Counted from the first letter of the stretch, positions 1-11,946 are shown. The stretch: DNA of 64,000 nucleotides from Seiridium cupressi (GCA_036674765.1 JARVKI010000092.1:108941-172940); one strand, 5' to 3'. The notes: generated by a model not told the origin, from the sequence alone. A program made the numbers and translations.

Positions 1-1033
1 CCACTAGGAGGACATACATAGACAGGATCGTAGGAGAGCCCTTCCGGCCGGACATAATGTTACTTTTGGTGATATACATACGATCACGAGCATAGAGGTT
101 GGCATCAGGTTGGCAGGCAGATTAGGAATTTGCCAGAGATCCCGAGTGAGGGTCAATAATCAGATGGCGCGAGAGGAGACGAAAGCCGCTTATACCCAGA
201 GAGGTGTCTGGTTGTGCTTATGAGGACTAGAGGTGGCTACCATGGACAAGGGTGTGTAGCATAAGGCGTGTAACTACGTTTGCCGTGGAAATAAGACGAC
301 CTAAATGCATAGGTATCAACACCACACGATGAATTTGTTGTGGCCCTTTTAGTATTCGCTCAGATATGCGGAGGCTATTCTTGTGACAGGGTGGATGTGT
401 CGTGGATGTGCAGAGGCCAATAGAATAAGCAGGAACAGTGAAGTGGGAGAAGCTTACGAGACAACTGGCTAGCCGCCGGGGCTCCAGCTGGACAGAGACA
501 GAGACAGACGCCAGAAAGTTCAATCACCATGACATAGCAGTCAAGCATTTTGCCAACCTTATCCAAGAACGGCACCCGCAAAGTGGGACACGCAGCTGAG
601 CAGCCGCAGGGCAGTGGCGTTAAGCCTGATCCAGGCTAGCGACGTGTGCAAATGACGGCATCAAAACGGACCTGCCAGGGACGTGGAGCATCTGGGAACT
701 GGGGACCTGGCACTTCAGCGAGGCACCATGCATTGAATCAGGCCCCAAAACTGATGCTGCTGCTTGCATTTTTATTGTTGTTGAACTTATAAAACTTGGC
801 CCTTGGATTCTTCACAGTACTTGGACCTGTCACCTCAAAAATCGCTACTTCAACAACCTGCCGTAGGGATCGCACCGAGTCCATCGCGAGTTACTCACAC
901 GAAAGCGGGACCAAGTTAGCATCTGCCGCAAAAGCACAAAAGACGGTGTACTTCGAACTTCAACAATTTCCCTCTCCTCAAACCTCGGACAACCACCAAC
1001 TACACCCTACCAAACCCCCTCACAAACACCAGC
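1..1033. other. Intergenic / promoter region upstream of CHO1
   Basis: No coding region could be supported here; the short open frames lack family resemblance and overlap one another on both strands. The last 250 bases, just before the phosphatidylserine synthase start, are rich in C, A and T, as expected for a fungal promoter and 5' leader. A TATA-like TTATAAAA lies at 787-794. Confidence 0.6.
787..794 (+). promoter_or_regulatory. TATA-like element upstream of CHO1
   Basis: TTATAAAA lies 240 bases before the CHO1 start codon and precedes a C/A-rich leader. The distance would allow a 5' UTR of about 200 bases. Assignment rests on sequence alone, and a chance A/T match is quite possible. Confidence 0.3.
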
Positions 1034-2003
1034 ATGTCGAAGCGAACAACCGCGGGCAATGGCGCCCTCTCCAAGCAGGCTGGCGAGGTTGCAGCTGGTA
1101 TGGGCTCTCGTCGCTACAGAAGTCCTGGTAGAGACGACATGGCTAATCACGTCGCTGTACAGAACCTTCCCATGACAGACAGAAGGACCTCCTCTCCTCA
1201 TCGACGGGTCACTTCTCCCTGATCAAGGCTCTGCACATGGCCGACTACATTACCGAGTTGAACGGTATGTATCCTCCCCGCTTGGGCGCTGTTCAGCTTC
1301 TTGGCCTCAACTCATGACACCTCGCTAACGCATACGCGCCTAAACAGGTTTCTGCGGTATCATGTCCGTCTTCTCTTCTCTCCGCTACTGCCTTGGCGAC
1401 CCGACCGACAAGTCGAATCTCTACCTTGCTCTGGCTTTCTTGCCTTTCGGTCTCTTCTTCGATTTCATGGACGGGCGCGTCGCGAGATGGCGCAAGAAGA
1501 GCAGCATGATGGGACAGGAGCTTGACTCGCTCGCCGACTTGGTATGGTGCCCCTCTTTTTGTCCCATGTGGCCAAGCCAGACAGGTTTGCCCACATGGCT
1601 CTAAATTTCCAATACTAACAATATCTCCCTGCAGATCTCTTTCGGCCTGGCACCTGCCGTCGCGGCCTTCTCTCTCGGCCTGCGTACGACGCTCGACCAC
1701 GTCTTCCTTGCTTTCTACGTGCTATGCGGCCTTACACGCCTCGCCCGCTTCAACGTAACTGCCGCTAACATCCCACATGACGCCTCTGGCAAGGCGAGCT
1801 ACTTCGAGGGAACTCCCATCCCGACTAGTCTGGGTCTTGATGCTTTGATGGCATACTGGGTGTCGCAGGGCTGGATCCTGGACCAGGTGCCATTGGGCGT
1901 GTGGCTCCAGGGCACCGCCTTCGAGTTCCATCCCATTGTGGCGCTGTTCATTGTGCATGGCACCCTGATGACCTCCAAGAGTCTGCATGTGCCCAAGCCC
2001 TAG
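1034..2003 (+). CDS. CHO1: CDP-diacylglycerol--serine O-phosphatidyltransferase (phosphatidylserine synthase)
   Basis: Integral ER membrane enzyme that makes phosphatidylserine from CDP-diacylglycerol and serine, the first step of the de novo route to phosphatidylethanolamine and phosphatidylcholine. Exons 1034-1097, 1163-1264, 1348-1541 and 1635-2003 give 242 aa. All three introns have GTATG-type donors and CAG acceptors. The CDP-alcohol phosphotransferase signature DGxxARx8GxxxDxxxD is complete: D97, G98, A101, R102, G111, D115 and D119. Hydrophobic segments follow, and the protein ends in [15 protein letters not shown], typical of fungal CHO1. The start is the first ATG of the frame, after an AGC context. 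Exon 1 is the least certain, but the chosen junction restores frame exactly and leads into [19 protein letters not shown], a conserved lead-in. The length is slightly below that of yeast Cho1 (276 aa as I recall it). The fungal enzyme is unrelated to the mammalian base-exchange PS synthases. Confidence 0.93.
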
Positions 2004-3775
2004 ACTCGTGTATCGAGACGGGCAAACATTTAATGAAGGAAACAACAAGCCTTAATGAGAATGTGAAAACGACGAGACGGCTGTTTATTTCGCGTTTTGT
2101 TCTTGGCAAACGTAATGTGGGCTTTCAGCAGAATAAAGAGCTATACACGTGGCAGGGCAATGGGAAATTCGAGAAAATCGAGAAAATCGAGGGCACTGTA
2201 TACACAGATGAGGCATGACGGTGGTTTCATAAACCACCACTCAGACAATGATACATGATACCCCCTGATATACTTGTAATTTGATGAACATACGCACCGA
2301 TTCAATAAGTGTGTATCGATTTCGTAATGATCTGGGATGAAGGAAGAGTGAAACCTCCGTTCTGGTGCCTCTGGAACTAACGACCTGCGGCTCGTGCTCA
2401 GACGGTTTGCAGTATCCCTCAATCCTATTGTACGGGAGAGTTGCCATCTAATTGCTGCGTATTAGCTGAATTCGGTGGTTCAACACTAAACACATCACTA
2501 ATAAGAAATCCACAAACGTCAAACCATCCCATAATTGCACTTACAGAATAATTTATATACATTCTTTCCACCCGCTGTATGCCAGCCAGCCACATAAGTT
2601 GGTTGTTCTTAAGAGATATCGTCCTACGACTATCAAGGTTCGATTAAGAAGATCTAGCTGGCCCGAATGGTAATTGTTGTGAGTTTTGTCCACAATAACC
2701 AGCATTCCTCGTTCCATAAATACTCGTTAGTATGTCTTTTGTAAGGCCATAGGAGGATTCCGTGGCATGGAGAAGGTAAGTCCATTGCCTAGCCGATAAC
2801 AACAAGTTTCACAAGTATAATGATGCGGATGATGTTGATCAACGGAAAATACAAATATACATTCTTTTAATTGGGCGGTATATATGTTGATAAGCCGGAA
2901 GCTAGTATATAGCTCTACATTCAAGTATATAACAGCACATAAATATATACACATGCATACGTTAGTCCATCAATACGCCATCATGTTATCCGATGCGAGG
3001 GATTTCCTGTATTAGCGCTTCCTTCTCCTATCGTGTCATGGCTTGAACAACAGGCATCTGCTTGCTGTATGCTCCCCCCACCTCCCGACCGGATGACGAA
3101 ATACAGCCATCGTATAATTTCACCGTCTCTTCTTTTGCCATGGCAAGCGATGATCGGGTCCTTAAAGAGCCATCCTGTGAATTTCGAAGGTCATCCTTAA
3201 AGTATTATTCTTGCCTGCAGAGGTCGTCTTCAAAATTTCCCTGTTTACTGCAATGCACTAGCTCTGCTATAAGTCGGTGAGATGGAAAATTTGTATTCAA
3301 TTTCAACAAGGCGAGCCATCGCGGAGAGACTTGTTTACCTCCCCAGAGCATATTCGCCTCGCATGTGCAGAACGGAAACTAAGTTGATAGGCCATATCGC
3401 TTAATATTTAGCATAGAGCCACCAGTCCTAGTAACGAATACTGCAGTGACCCTTTTTTCCGGCCTTGGTGGAAAACTTCAAAGTGAGGTGAACGAGACGG
3501 TTTTACCACATATTATCGAGATGGATTGAAGCTCTGCCAAACAACTAATGTGCTGCAAATCCAATTCGAGATTGAAGCGTCATAAGGGTAGTTCACGACC
3601 TGGTTGCGCAACACCTCATCAAGCATGATTTATGCTGTTGACTTCTTTTGTCTACATATATCCCTGCTTCACGGGCTATGCCTAACCATTGCTATGTTTC
3701 TGCTCAAAGATGCTTCCACCATGTCATGAAATAACCCACGACCGGGAAGATTCCAAGGTGACCAGCAAAGGCTGA
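2004..3775. other. Intergenic region between CHO1 and ThrRS 3' ends
   Basis: About 1.8 kb of A/T-leaning sequence between two convergent genes. It should hold both 3' UTRs. A short repeat of GAGAAAATC occurs near 2169-2190. I see no reading frame with family resemblance and no RNA gene. Confidence 0.6.
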
Positions 3776-6700
3776 CTAAGCCTTTGCTTCCTCCGTACCC
3801 TCCTTGGCAGCTGGCTTTACGATCTCAGGGAAGGGGTTATACGAGCCCCTATCGGCCTTGAGTGCTACCAATTTCTCGACAGCCTCATCTAATGCAATGG
3901 GCTTGCCACGGTCTTGAGCGGAGGTGTCATCTCGCCATCTGACATTTACAGTCTTCTGATTCATCTCTTCGGCTCCAAGTACTGGTGCACGTTAGTTCAT
4001 ACGTTATACTGAAAACTGGATGGGAATGCTTGACTCACCAAAAATGAAGTTGTACTGGCTCAACTGGCCAGTACGAATCTTCTTTTGCAGGGTATTGCCA
4101 CTTAGGTCAACATCAATGAAGAGACCTGCTGCGTGGAAGGTCTTTTGCACTTCCTGGGCATAGTCGTAGAAGCCGACACCCACGGGGACGATCAGAATCT
4201 GTCTGGGAGATAGCCAGAAGGGCCACTTGCCAGCAAAGTGCTCACAAAGGATACCAGTGAATCGCTCGATACTGCCAGCCATGGCACGGTGAATCATGAC
4301 GGGACGTGCGCATCCGGAAGAGACAGGCTTGATAACACGTTCCTTCTCCTTGGGTGCTTCGCTGCTCTCAGTAGTCGGGGCAGCGGCACCTTCCCTGGCG
4401 GCCTTGGCAGAGTCGATAACGGCTTGAGGATTCTTGACCTTGACTTTGGGGCCTGCCGCTGGCTTGTCGGACTCGTCCTTCTTCTGTGCACCGTCCTTGG
4501 TCATATATTCGAGACCAAAGTTCTGCGGTTGCACGAAATCGAGTTGAATGGTGGCGCATTGCCAGTCACGTCCTAAGCAGTCGACAATGGTGATATCGAT
4601 CTTGGGTCCGTAGAAAGCACCATCGCCGGCATTCAAGGTCCAGGCGCCTCCTCCACTGGCCGTGAACTCGTCCAGGGACTCGCGAAGTTGTGATTCAGCC
4701 ATATCCCAGGTGGCGATCTCACCCATGAACTTCTCCGGTCGAGTGGACAGCTTGAGCTTGAAGGTCATGCCTAGCAGACCGTACATTTCATGCAAGAAAT
4801 CAAACAGGCTGTGCATCTCGCCCTTGATCTGGTCCTCACGGCAGAAAATATGAGCTAAAAGCTTGTTAGTACAATGATCCTAGAGACCAGTGAGAAGAGG
4901 ACTTGCCGTCATCCTGCTGGAACCTGCGAACGCGGGTGAGTCCGGACAAGGCACCGGACGCCTCATTTCTGTGAAGGACGCCAAAGTCGGCAACTCGCCA
5001 TGGCAATTCACGATGCGATCGCTCTCTGTGGCCGAACAACAGGCAGTGCCCGGGGCAGTTCATTCTACATCAAACAGGGTTAGTATTGCAATTAATAATA
5101 AGCTTTGAGAGTTCTGAAACCCAGGAGTGTTCAGCGCTCATGGTGTGAATTCAACTCCAAAAGGATATAATGATGTAAAAGGGATCCTAATTGGCACTCA
5201 CGGCTTCAATGCAAATGTAACGTCTTTCTCTTCCGAGTTGAGAAGGAACATGTCATCTTTGTAGTAGTTCCCTGATTAAGAAAAACACGTTAACTTTTTG
5301 CTTTCCTCGTACACAATGTATGACTTGCTGTGTAGAAGTTGTGCGACGCTCTAAGTGCATATTTTAAAAAGAAACAATCTGTAGGAAGGCAAGTCTGGTA
5401 GGATGAGAGGTCTTACAGTGGCCTGAGGTCTTCCATAGCTCGGAGTTGAACATGTTGGGAGTAATGACCTCCTCATAACCTCTCTTCCAATATTGTTGAC
5501 GAATATATTCCAAGAGGGTATTGTAGATTCCTAGGTACTGTTAGCCCCATTTTCACAGCGGCGGACAAGCTAATATCGGTTTCAGATTTGATACATGGCC
5601 TTTTACTTCAAAAGAAGACACCATATCTGCATCTTCTCCAATACCATAGGGTACTCTGACTTACTGGTTCCGTGAGGTAGCCACATGGCGGATCCAGGAC
5701 TAAAGGTGAATGCTTGCGTTAGTCAAGCCATTACCTAGAACAACATATTAAACCATCAACATACCTGAGCTCAGAAAAGAAAAATAGTTCCTGATCTTTA
5801 CCAATCTTTCGGTGGTCTCGCTGGGCCGCCTCTTCCATGAATTTCTTATGCGCGGCCATCATCTTCTTGTCGGGGAAGGAGATACCATAGATTCTCTGCA
5901 AAGAGTCGTTCTGGTTGTCACCCAAGAAATACGAGGCCGAGTTCTTCTCGACTGTATAGCATATTGGTCAGTGCGAACGGACTCGAATGACATAATACAT
6001 GATGAAGATCTCCTACTTTGGAAGGTTTCAATTCTCGAGGTGTCAGGGACGTGAGGGCCTCTGCAGAGATCGATGAGAGGGCCGTTGCGGTACACCGTGG
6101 TGGAGGTACCATCCGGGATCTTGTCCTTGATGATGTGCTGCTTGTACTTGTTGTAGTTGAACATCTCAAGAAGCTCTTCCTTGGTCATGGTGAGGCGCTC
6201 AAACTTCTGCTTCTCCTTGACAATAGAGGTCACGATTTGCTCGATAGGCTTCCAATCAGTGTTCTGAACAGCGGCACCGTCGGGTAAAGCCATCTCGTAA
6301 TCTACATGAAAGCCTTCAGTTAGTCACGGGGCAATGATTGCGAGGGACCGCATCTTCGATGGACTGAAGTAGAGGAAGCAGATGAAGATAAAGCTTACAA
6401 AATCCTCGTTCTATCTACAACACTAGGGGTCAGCGAGGTCCTTCTTCGAGTATGGTTGGTGAGTTCAAAGGAGTTGAGACTCATGTTTTCAGAACAGAAA
6501 CGCCTGACTAGGAGGTTTTCGTTCCTGAAGCCGCTTATACAGAGAGCTGTAAACCAGAATCTACTTACTGGAGGTCCTATGCAGAGACTGCAACCAAACC
6601 GTCTTTCAGAGGCTTCACCCAGAATATGTGCCGAGGAATGCCAAAAGACCATCTTTCCTTGGTCGTCCTCGAAGTCGAGGAGCTCAAGCTTGCAGCTTCG

Positions 6701-7114
6701 CTCCAGTGGTCTCTCGAGATCCCATAGTTGCTCCTTGTCGCCGTCTATTCTCGCAACGACAGTGCGCTTGTACAGACTGTTGCTAATTCCCTTTGCGATG
6801 TCTCCAGGGGTGGTCTCGTACGAGGTGCCGGCCTTGATGCTGCCATCGGGCATGGTAATGGTGATTGGCTCGCGGGGCTTCTTGGCAAGTTCCTCATCCT
6901 GTCTCTTCTTGATCTTGTCGAACAGGTCGAGTCGGTGCTTCAGGAAATCGGGCTCGGGAGACATCAGGAGAGGGCCCGACGACTCTTCGGCGCCGCCCTT
7001 GGCCTTCTTATCGGCCTTCTTGTCCTTCTTGGGGCCGGACGCCTTCTTGTCGGCAACTGCGAGGTTCTTGACGCCCTCGGTGGCGTTTTCGACTGCCTTC
7101 TTCGCTGCATCCAT
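3776..7114 (-). CDS. THS1: Threonyl-tRNA synthetase, cytosolic
   Basis: Charges tRNA-Thr with threonine in the cytosol. Ten exons on the minus strand: 7114-6569, 6414-6399, 6301-6017, 5951-5765, 5699-5665, 5530-5417, 5271-5202, 5064-4907, 4854-4039 and 3981-3776. They sum to 811 codons (810 aa). Order: Lys/Ala-rich eukaryotic extension (1-50); TGS domain (about 82-145); editing domain with HSSAH at 159-163 and [10 protein letters not shown]; class II core with motif 2 around [14 protein letters not shown] and motif 3 in [11 protein letters not shown]; and an anticodon-binding domain beginning at ILIVPVG. The core is split by an insertion of about 60 charged residues (roughly 594-653) just before [16 protein letters not shown]. 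Exon 2 is only 16 nt, exon 5 only 35 nt, and the intron at 4855-4906 is GC-AG. No mitochondrial presequence is visible, so a cytosolic role is likely. The gene is divergent from GAR1. Confidence 0.96.
4855..4906 (-). other. Non-canonical GC-AG intron in the ThrRS gene
   Basis: Read on the minus strand, this 52-base intron begins GCAAGT and ends CTTTTAG. It carries a perfect TACTAAC branch point about ten bases before the acceptor. Removing it joins FQQDD to AHIFCRED, the expected motif 2 sequence. No GT alternative nearby restores the frame. Confidence 0.88.
6399..6414 (-). other. 16-nt micro-exon of the ThrRS gene
   Basis: On the minus strand 16 bases are flanked by TTGTAG upstream and GTAAGC downstream. 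They encode I-E-R-G-F plus the first base of a tyrosine codon. They are required to give the family sequence GPPIERGFYYEM between exons 1 and 3. Direct splicing of exon 1 to exon 3 would shift the frame, since 16 is not divisible by three. The upstream intron is 154 bases and the downstream one 97 bases. Confidence 0.88.
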
Positions 7115-7706
7115 GCTGGGCTGTCGCTGCTGTGGCAGTTGTCGAGAAGTGGTGCTGGATATTCTTTGGTGGGGTTAATTCATGGATTTGATCCCAATTG
7201 AACAGCAGACAACGTTGCGGGGCTCAACGGTATACTCTAAGTACGAGTATATGAGTCACAAACCAATCGACTCAGTCCACAAAATTGGTCTGTGTATAGG
7301 TAGTTTGGACAGAAGCTGGTCCCATGTGACAGAAATGTATCACCAAAGTCTCCCCTAGCAATCGACTGTGGCTGTTTGATTGCAGTGTGACTCGACTCCC
7401 ACCCACTGAACGATTAAAATAGACGGCGTAGTTATTGACTCCGCGGTTCGCCAGGGTCCAAGCGTCCCAGATAAGTTGTTTATCGCCCTGAGAGTGCCCC
7501 TCTTAAGTGGAGATCTGCCGTCCTTCTGCTGCTGGCTCGGCTGTCGGAGAAAAGATCTTCAAGCTCTAGCAAAAAAATTCCCCAGTGCACGCAGAGAAAG
7601 TGCTAAAGCTTCAATTGGAGCCAGGAATTTCTCGACGACGAAATTCCGCGACACCACCCACGCGAAAGAACGGCAGTCCAGCAATTGTCAAACTCCGCCT
7701 TTTACA
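7115..7706. promoter_or_regulatory. Divergent promoter region of ThrRS and GAR1
   Basis: A 592-base region separates the start codons of two divergently transcribed genes of the translation and ribosome-biogenesis machinery, so shared control is plausible. No individual factor site could be assigned with confidence. Confidence 0.5.
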
Positions 7707-8604
7707 ATGTCGTTCAGAGGTGCGCCCAGAGGACGGGGCGGTTTCGGTGGAGGTAGAGGCGGTGGTAAGTCAATTCGTCGTGCATATTCTGTGCATGCAA
7801 TTATCGTCGATGGCAAGCCATGGGCTAACACCAATATTTCATAGGCCGTGGTGGTTTCCAACAACGTGATTTCGGTCCCCCGGCGACGACTCTCGAGATC
7901 GGATCTTTCATGCATGCGACAGAAGGAGAGATGGTTTGCGAAAGCACCAACCCCAAGATCCCACACTTCGGTGCGCATATCTTCCTGGAGAACAAGACTC
8001 AGGTTGGCCGAATTGAAGAGGTAGGCAGTCCAAACTCGGGGTTTTCCACATTCCTATGACTAACAAAATCGAAAAGGTGCTCGGTCCTATCAACAATGTC
8101 TATTGTAAGCGGAATTCGGTGTTATTTTCTTCTATCGAGGGCCTATTCTACGAGCCAAAGCTCTGACAACTCGCCCTGCATACATCAAGGAAATCGCTGA
8201 CTCCAAGTTTTATAGTCAGCATTAAGCCCTCCGAGGGCATCCAGGCCACGAGTTTCAAGCCCGGCGACAAGTTCTTCATTGGAAGCGAGAAGCTTCTGCC
8301 GCTCGAGAAGTTCCTGCCCCGACCCAAGCCTCCGCCAGGCGCTCCGAAGGTCAAGAAGCCCAAGGGTGCCGGTGGACGTGGAGGCCGAGGCGGTCCGGGT
8401 GGTTTCTCGAGAGGTGGAGGCCGTGGCGGTCGAGGCGGTCCCGGTGGCTTCTCGCGAGGAGGAAGTCGTGGTGGTAGCGGATTCGGCGGAAGAGGAGGCG
8501 GCCGTGGCGGTGGTGGTTTCAGCGGTAGCGGCGGCTTCAGCAGGGGCGGCGCAGGAGGCAGAGGACGTGGTGGCTTCAGCCGTGGAGGTCGGGGTTCGTA
8601 CTAA
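7707..8604 (+). CDS. GAR1: H/ACA ribonucleoprotein complex subunit 1
   Basis: Core protein of the H/ACA snoRNPs that pseudouridylate rRNA in the nucleolus; it contacts the Cbf5 pseudouridine synthase. Exons 7707-7764, 7845-8020, 8077-8104 and 8216-8604 give 216 aa. The order is a short N-terminal Gly/Arg-rich stretch, the conserved Gar1 core (from about [13 protein letters not shown] through [20 protein letters not shown] and [13 protein letters not shown] to [22 protein letters not shown]), and a C-terminal tail of about 70 residues built of RGG/GGF repeats. The glycine-arginine domains at both ends are the classical Gar1 layout and are substrates of arginine methylation in yeast. The third exon is only 28 nt but is needed for the core. 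Introns have GTAAGT/GTAGGC/GTAAGC donors and CTAAC-type branch points. I checked the introns for a C/D or H/ACA snoRNA and saw none. Confidence 0.96.
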
Positions 8605-9059
8605 GCTCAGTCGATCAACGGCGTTGTGTGTCTCTTTTCATACAGGGATCATGTGGTCATCAAAAAAGGCCGAGGCGTTCAGGGATACATTTGTCGCAAT
8701 AGCTTTCTCTTTTGGGGTCAAAATACCAGGCAGGATTGACACGAATCTTCGATATTCTAGCTGACATGAAGATCTCATCGTTCGAGGGACTTACGCGGGG
8801 AACTACACTGCCGCCAGCTCCCACTGTGACACATACGCTTGCATGAAACAATTAAGACGAGACCGTCGTGGGTGGCAATTTACTCCAATGTTGACCATTC
8901 TATTGCGATAGTTGCAATGCCATGAGCTTTATGATGTTATGCGAGTTCCCAGAAAAATGCCCAATAAAGCCTGGCTGAGCCTGGCACCCTTATGATGGGC
9001 CCTCTAAGCCTGTTCAAAATCCATCAACTCCATGCTTACTGAAATTTCATTGTCCCCAA
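8605..9059. other. Intergenic region between convergent GAR1 and ATG9
   Basis: 455 bases holding the two 3' UTRs. An AATAAA-like AATAAAG occurs near 8962. No other feature was seen. Confidence 0.55.
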
Positions 9060-11946
9060 TCACAGGACTCCGCCGGTCCTGTTGTTCATCGCGATCTGCT
9101 GGAACTGCTGCATCATCTTAACCACCCCTGGTCCATCCTCGCTCTCCGCGACGGCACTATTCTCACGGCTGAGGCCCCTTCTGGGAGTTCCCTCCCATGT
9201 CGACTCGCCCAGTTGCGCCACACTCTCCTCCACATCCTCGTCGGTGAATGTTGTGCCATGACGTTGCAGAGTGCTTGTTGGGCGGCCTTCCTCCATGGAC
9301 TCTTCAGTGATGCCCCCTTCTCCTAGATATGGGGCGCGCAGCTGTCGAACTCTATGATTTCCTCGTGCCGCAAGAACAGATGCTGAAGGGTGATTGTGAG
9401 GATCCAAGAGCATCGATGCCATTGGAGAAGGCTGCGGCAGTGCTGGGCCGAAGCGCGGCGTCTTCCCTTGTTGCTGTGGCTGGGGACCACGATTCCGAGG
9501 GTGATCGTTCCGACCCATTCGAGATGCTCGCATATCTGCGGCGAGTGTCGGAGAGTTGAGGCCCGGGAACGCGGGAGGCGGATTGAACGGAAATCGACCA
9601 GCAGGACCCATGGGGTGTGATCCAGGAAGGCCACTCCTCGGGTTATAAACATAATTGTCCAAGAAGCCATGCATGGAAGCTGCCATTTTGTTGTGTTTCG
9701 TAGCGTAGTAGTCTTCGCGAGCATCACTCGTGGTGCCCTGCTGGCGCGTATTTCTTGGATCTCTCTGGAAATCGAATACAGCGAACGAGCACACGTAACC
9801 CAGTCCGTCAACGTGAATCGTGAATTCTCGGAAGAAGTCGACGATCTGGTCCGCGCATTTTGGCAGGTTGAAGAACAGGATCAAGGGAGTCACTAGGATA
9901 CCCAGCACCTCTTCTAGGAAGATGACCACTCGCAGTTTGTAGAGTACATCAAATTCGGCCTTGACTTCATAGCTGTGGAGTCGCCCCTTCCACTGATCAG
10001 GTTCATAATGCGTAAAATCGATGACGTTGCGCATGGCATATTCTGGGTCGAAAACGTTCTGGTCTTCTGAAATTTGGCCCTGCGCTACTGCCCAGGTGGT
10101 TGTGCAGATGGCCAGAAAAGCGAGTGCATTGAGACCAGGGAAGATCTCAAAGTCGACAAACATCTCAGGGTCCGAGAAGCCGACGATGGCCAGAATAGCA
10201 ATAATGGCTCCTGAAATGAATCGAATAGTTCGGGCAGCAGATTCCGTCTTTAGTTTCGGAAACTGATCAACGTAATGCTTGGCGTAGGGATAGGACATGT
10301 TCAAGCGTTCCTTGAACAGATGTGGCAACTCATTGAACTCCCTGAATTTCCACTCCGCCAGTGGCGAGTATTGTCGCATACCCGCTGCGGAAGTATTGGT
10401 CTTGAATTCCTGTAAACCGTGTTAGTAGGTGCGGGATATTTCCCAAACTTCTCAACGGCACGCTTACATTGTAGTAAGTAAAGATGAAGTCGATGAGCAG
10501 GAAAGCTGCGAAAAAAGGGGCAAGAATGAGGTTCATCGTGGCGGCAAATGCAAATCGCTTTCTTAGCTCCCGACTAAGCACACCTCGGTGATCCGATTTA
10601 AGAACGTTCGGCCGGATCTGATTGCTCTCGTCGAAGACCAAATCCAGGATACTAAACTGGAGGGTCCATAACAGCGATCGAGACATGAACTGGCGACTTC
10701 GCAGAAAGGGGATGGGGGCGGTCAAGTCAAGTATATCCTTGTTGAATAGTGCTATGATGTAATTCTCTCGGCGCATCAGTCGGTTTGCGATATCGTGGGC
10801 GTCAAGCCTCTCCTTGGCGGTACCGGCCATGTGCCGACCGAGTTGCTTAGACAAGAATCGACGCTGGCTTGGGGTGATGTTGATGGCGGTCTTAACGTTC
10901 TGGTCCCTCAAGCCGGTGATTCTGGACACGACATCCTGCCATGAGACAGTCTGCATGTCGGCTTCGGGGATCTCTAGTAGGTAGACGTAGAAGTCTCGAA
11001 GATGTATCAGGCGTGGTATCTCGAGGGCGTACTGAATAATCTTCCACATCACGTAGAAAGTAGTACACCATAACCCGAGATTCCATATTCCCCACATGTT
11101 CTTGGTGCACTTGGGGATCATGACCTGCGATAGGCTCTTGCTCTGACGGATGGTGCCAAAGTCGATACATTGGGTGAGTAAGGTTAACAGGCTGGCCATG
11201 AAGATAACCTTGCTGCACTATATTAGCACTTTATGGATTAGCCAGACATGTTTATGAAGGACATACACAATATGCAAGAAGTTGTCAAGCATGATACACC
11301 AGAACCCAGCACCAAGGTAGTAGTCGTACACCTCGTTGGTGAAAGCATCCAGATTAGAGACATTAGCCCATCTGAACATGGCCTTCTCCTTTGGGTTGCT
11401 ATTCAACCCCAATCGCCTCGCTGGAGTATTCGCTGGAGCCCCGCCAACGGTCGGAGCATAGCCGTCGTCGCGATGTAGCCTCTGTTGTGCTTGTGCAGTT
11501 TCCCACTGCGCCTGCGTCCGGCGGCTAGAGGGACCAGGAACCGCAGTTCGTGTGGAGGGTCGAGGACCAGACTGCGGTGAAGTCGTCTGGGCAGCCGGGA
11601 TAGCTGCACCTGGCTCCACCAAGAGTGAAGCAGGCACCTCGTTGTCGCCATCATCTTCCGCTGCTAACCACCTGGTGCCCGGCTCTTGTCTGCCCCGTCG
11701 GCCTTGACCTCGGCGGCCATTTCGTTGTGGGTTGATGGCGCTGCCAACAGACACTCGACTGTCATCAATACCGAGCCCGGCAGCATTTCGTAAATCGTCA
11801 TCGTGGAACTGGTGCGCTAAGTTCTCTTCATCCAGAGCAAGACCGGCCCGATTCTCGATGTCGATGTCTTGGTCGTCCTGCAGTTGCTCATAGAAGGGGC
11901 CGTCATCCTTTCCAGGAACGAAATGAGAGAACAGGTTCCCAGCCAT
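9060..11946 (-). CDS. ATG9: Autophagy-related protein 9 (lipid scramblase)
   Basis: Multispanning membrane protein that supplies and scrambles lipids at the growing phagophore. It cycles on Golgi-derived vesicles to the phagophore assembly site. Exons 11946-11267, 11212-10468 and 10409-9060 give 924 aa. The first 190 residues are acidic and disordered, with many Ser, Pro and Gln. The conserved ATG9 core starts at KEKAMFRWANVSNLDAFTNE (about 188), where the WANV box and YYLGAGFWCIML lead into the first membrane segment. Later landmarks are GLWCTTFYVMWKI, DLTAPIPFLRSR and PLAEWKFREFNELPHLFKER. The C-terminal 200 residues are again low complexity. Both introns are short and restore frame exactly; the first junction gives FLHIVKVIFMASLL, a hydrophobic stretch as expected. 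Length agrees with filamentous fungal ATG9 proteins. It is convergent with GAR1. Confidence 0.96.

Noticed and set aside
6456..7178. Plus-strand open frame of 240 codons opposite ThrRS exon 1
   Set aside because: It is antisense to a clearly conserved exon and its sequence is the Ser/Leu-rich shadow of a Lys/Glu-rich protein.
7765..8215. Introns of GAR1 as possible snoRNA hosts
   Set aside because: D-box-like CTGA occurs, but no C box or H/ACA boxes with pairing stems were found.
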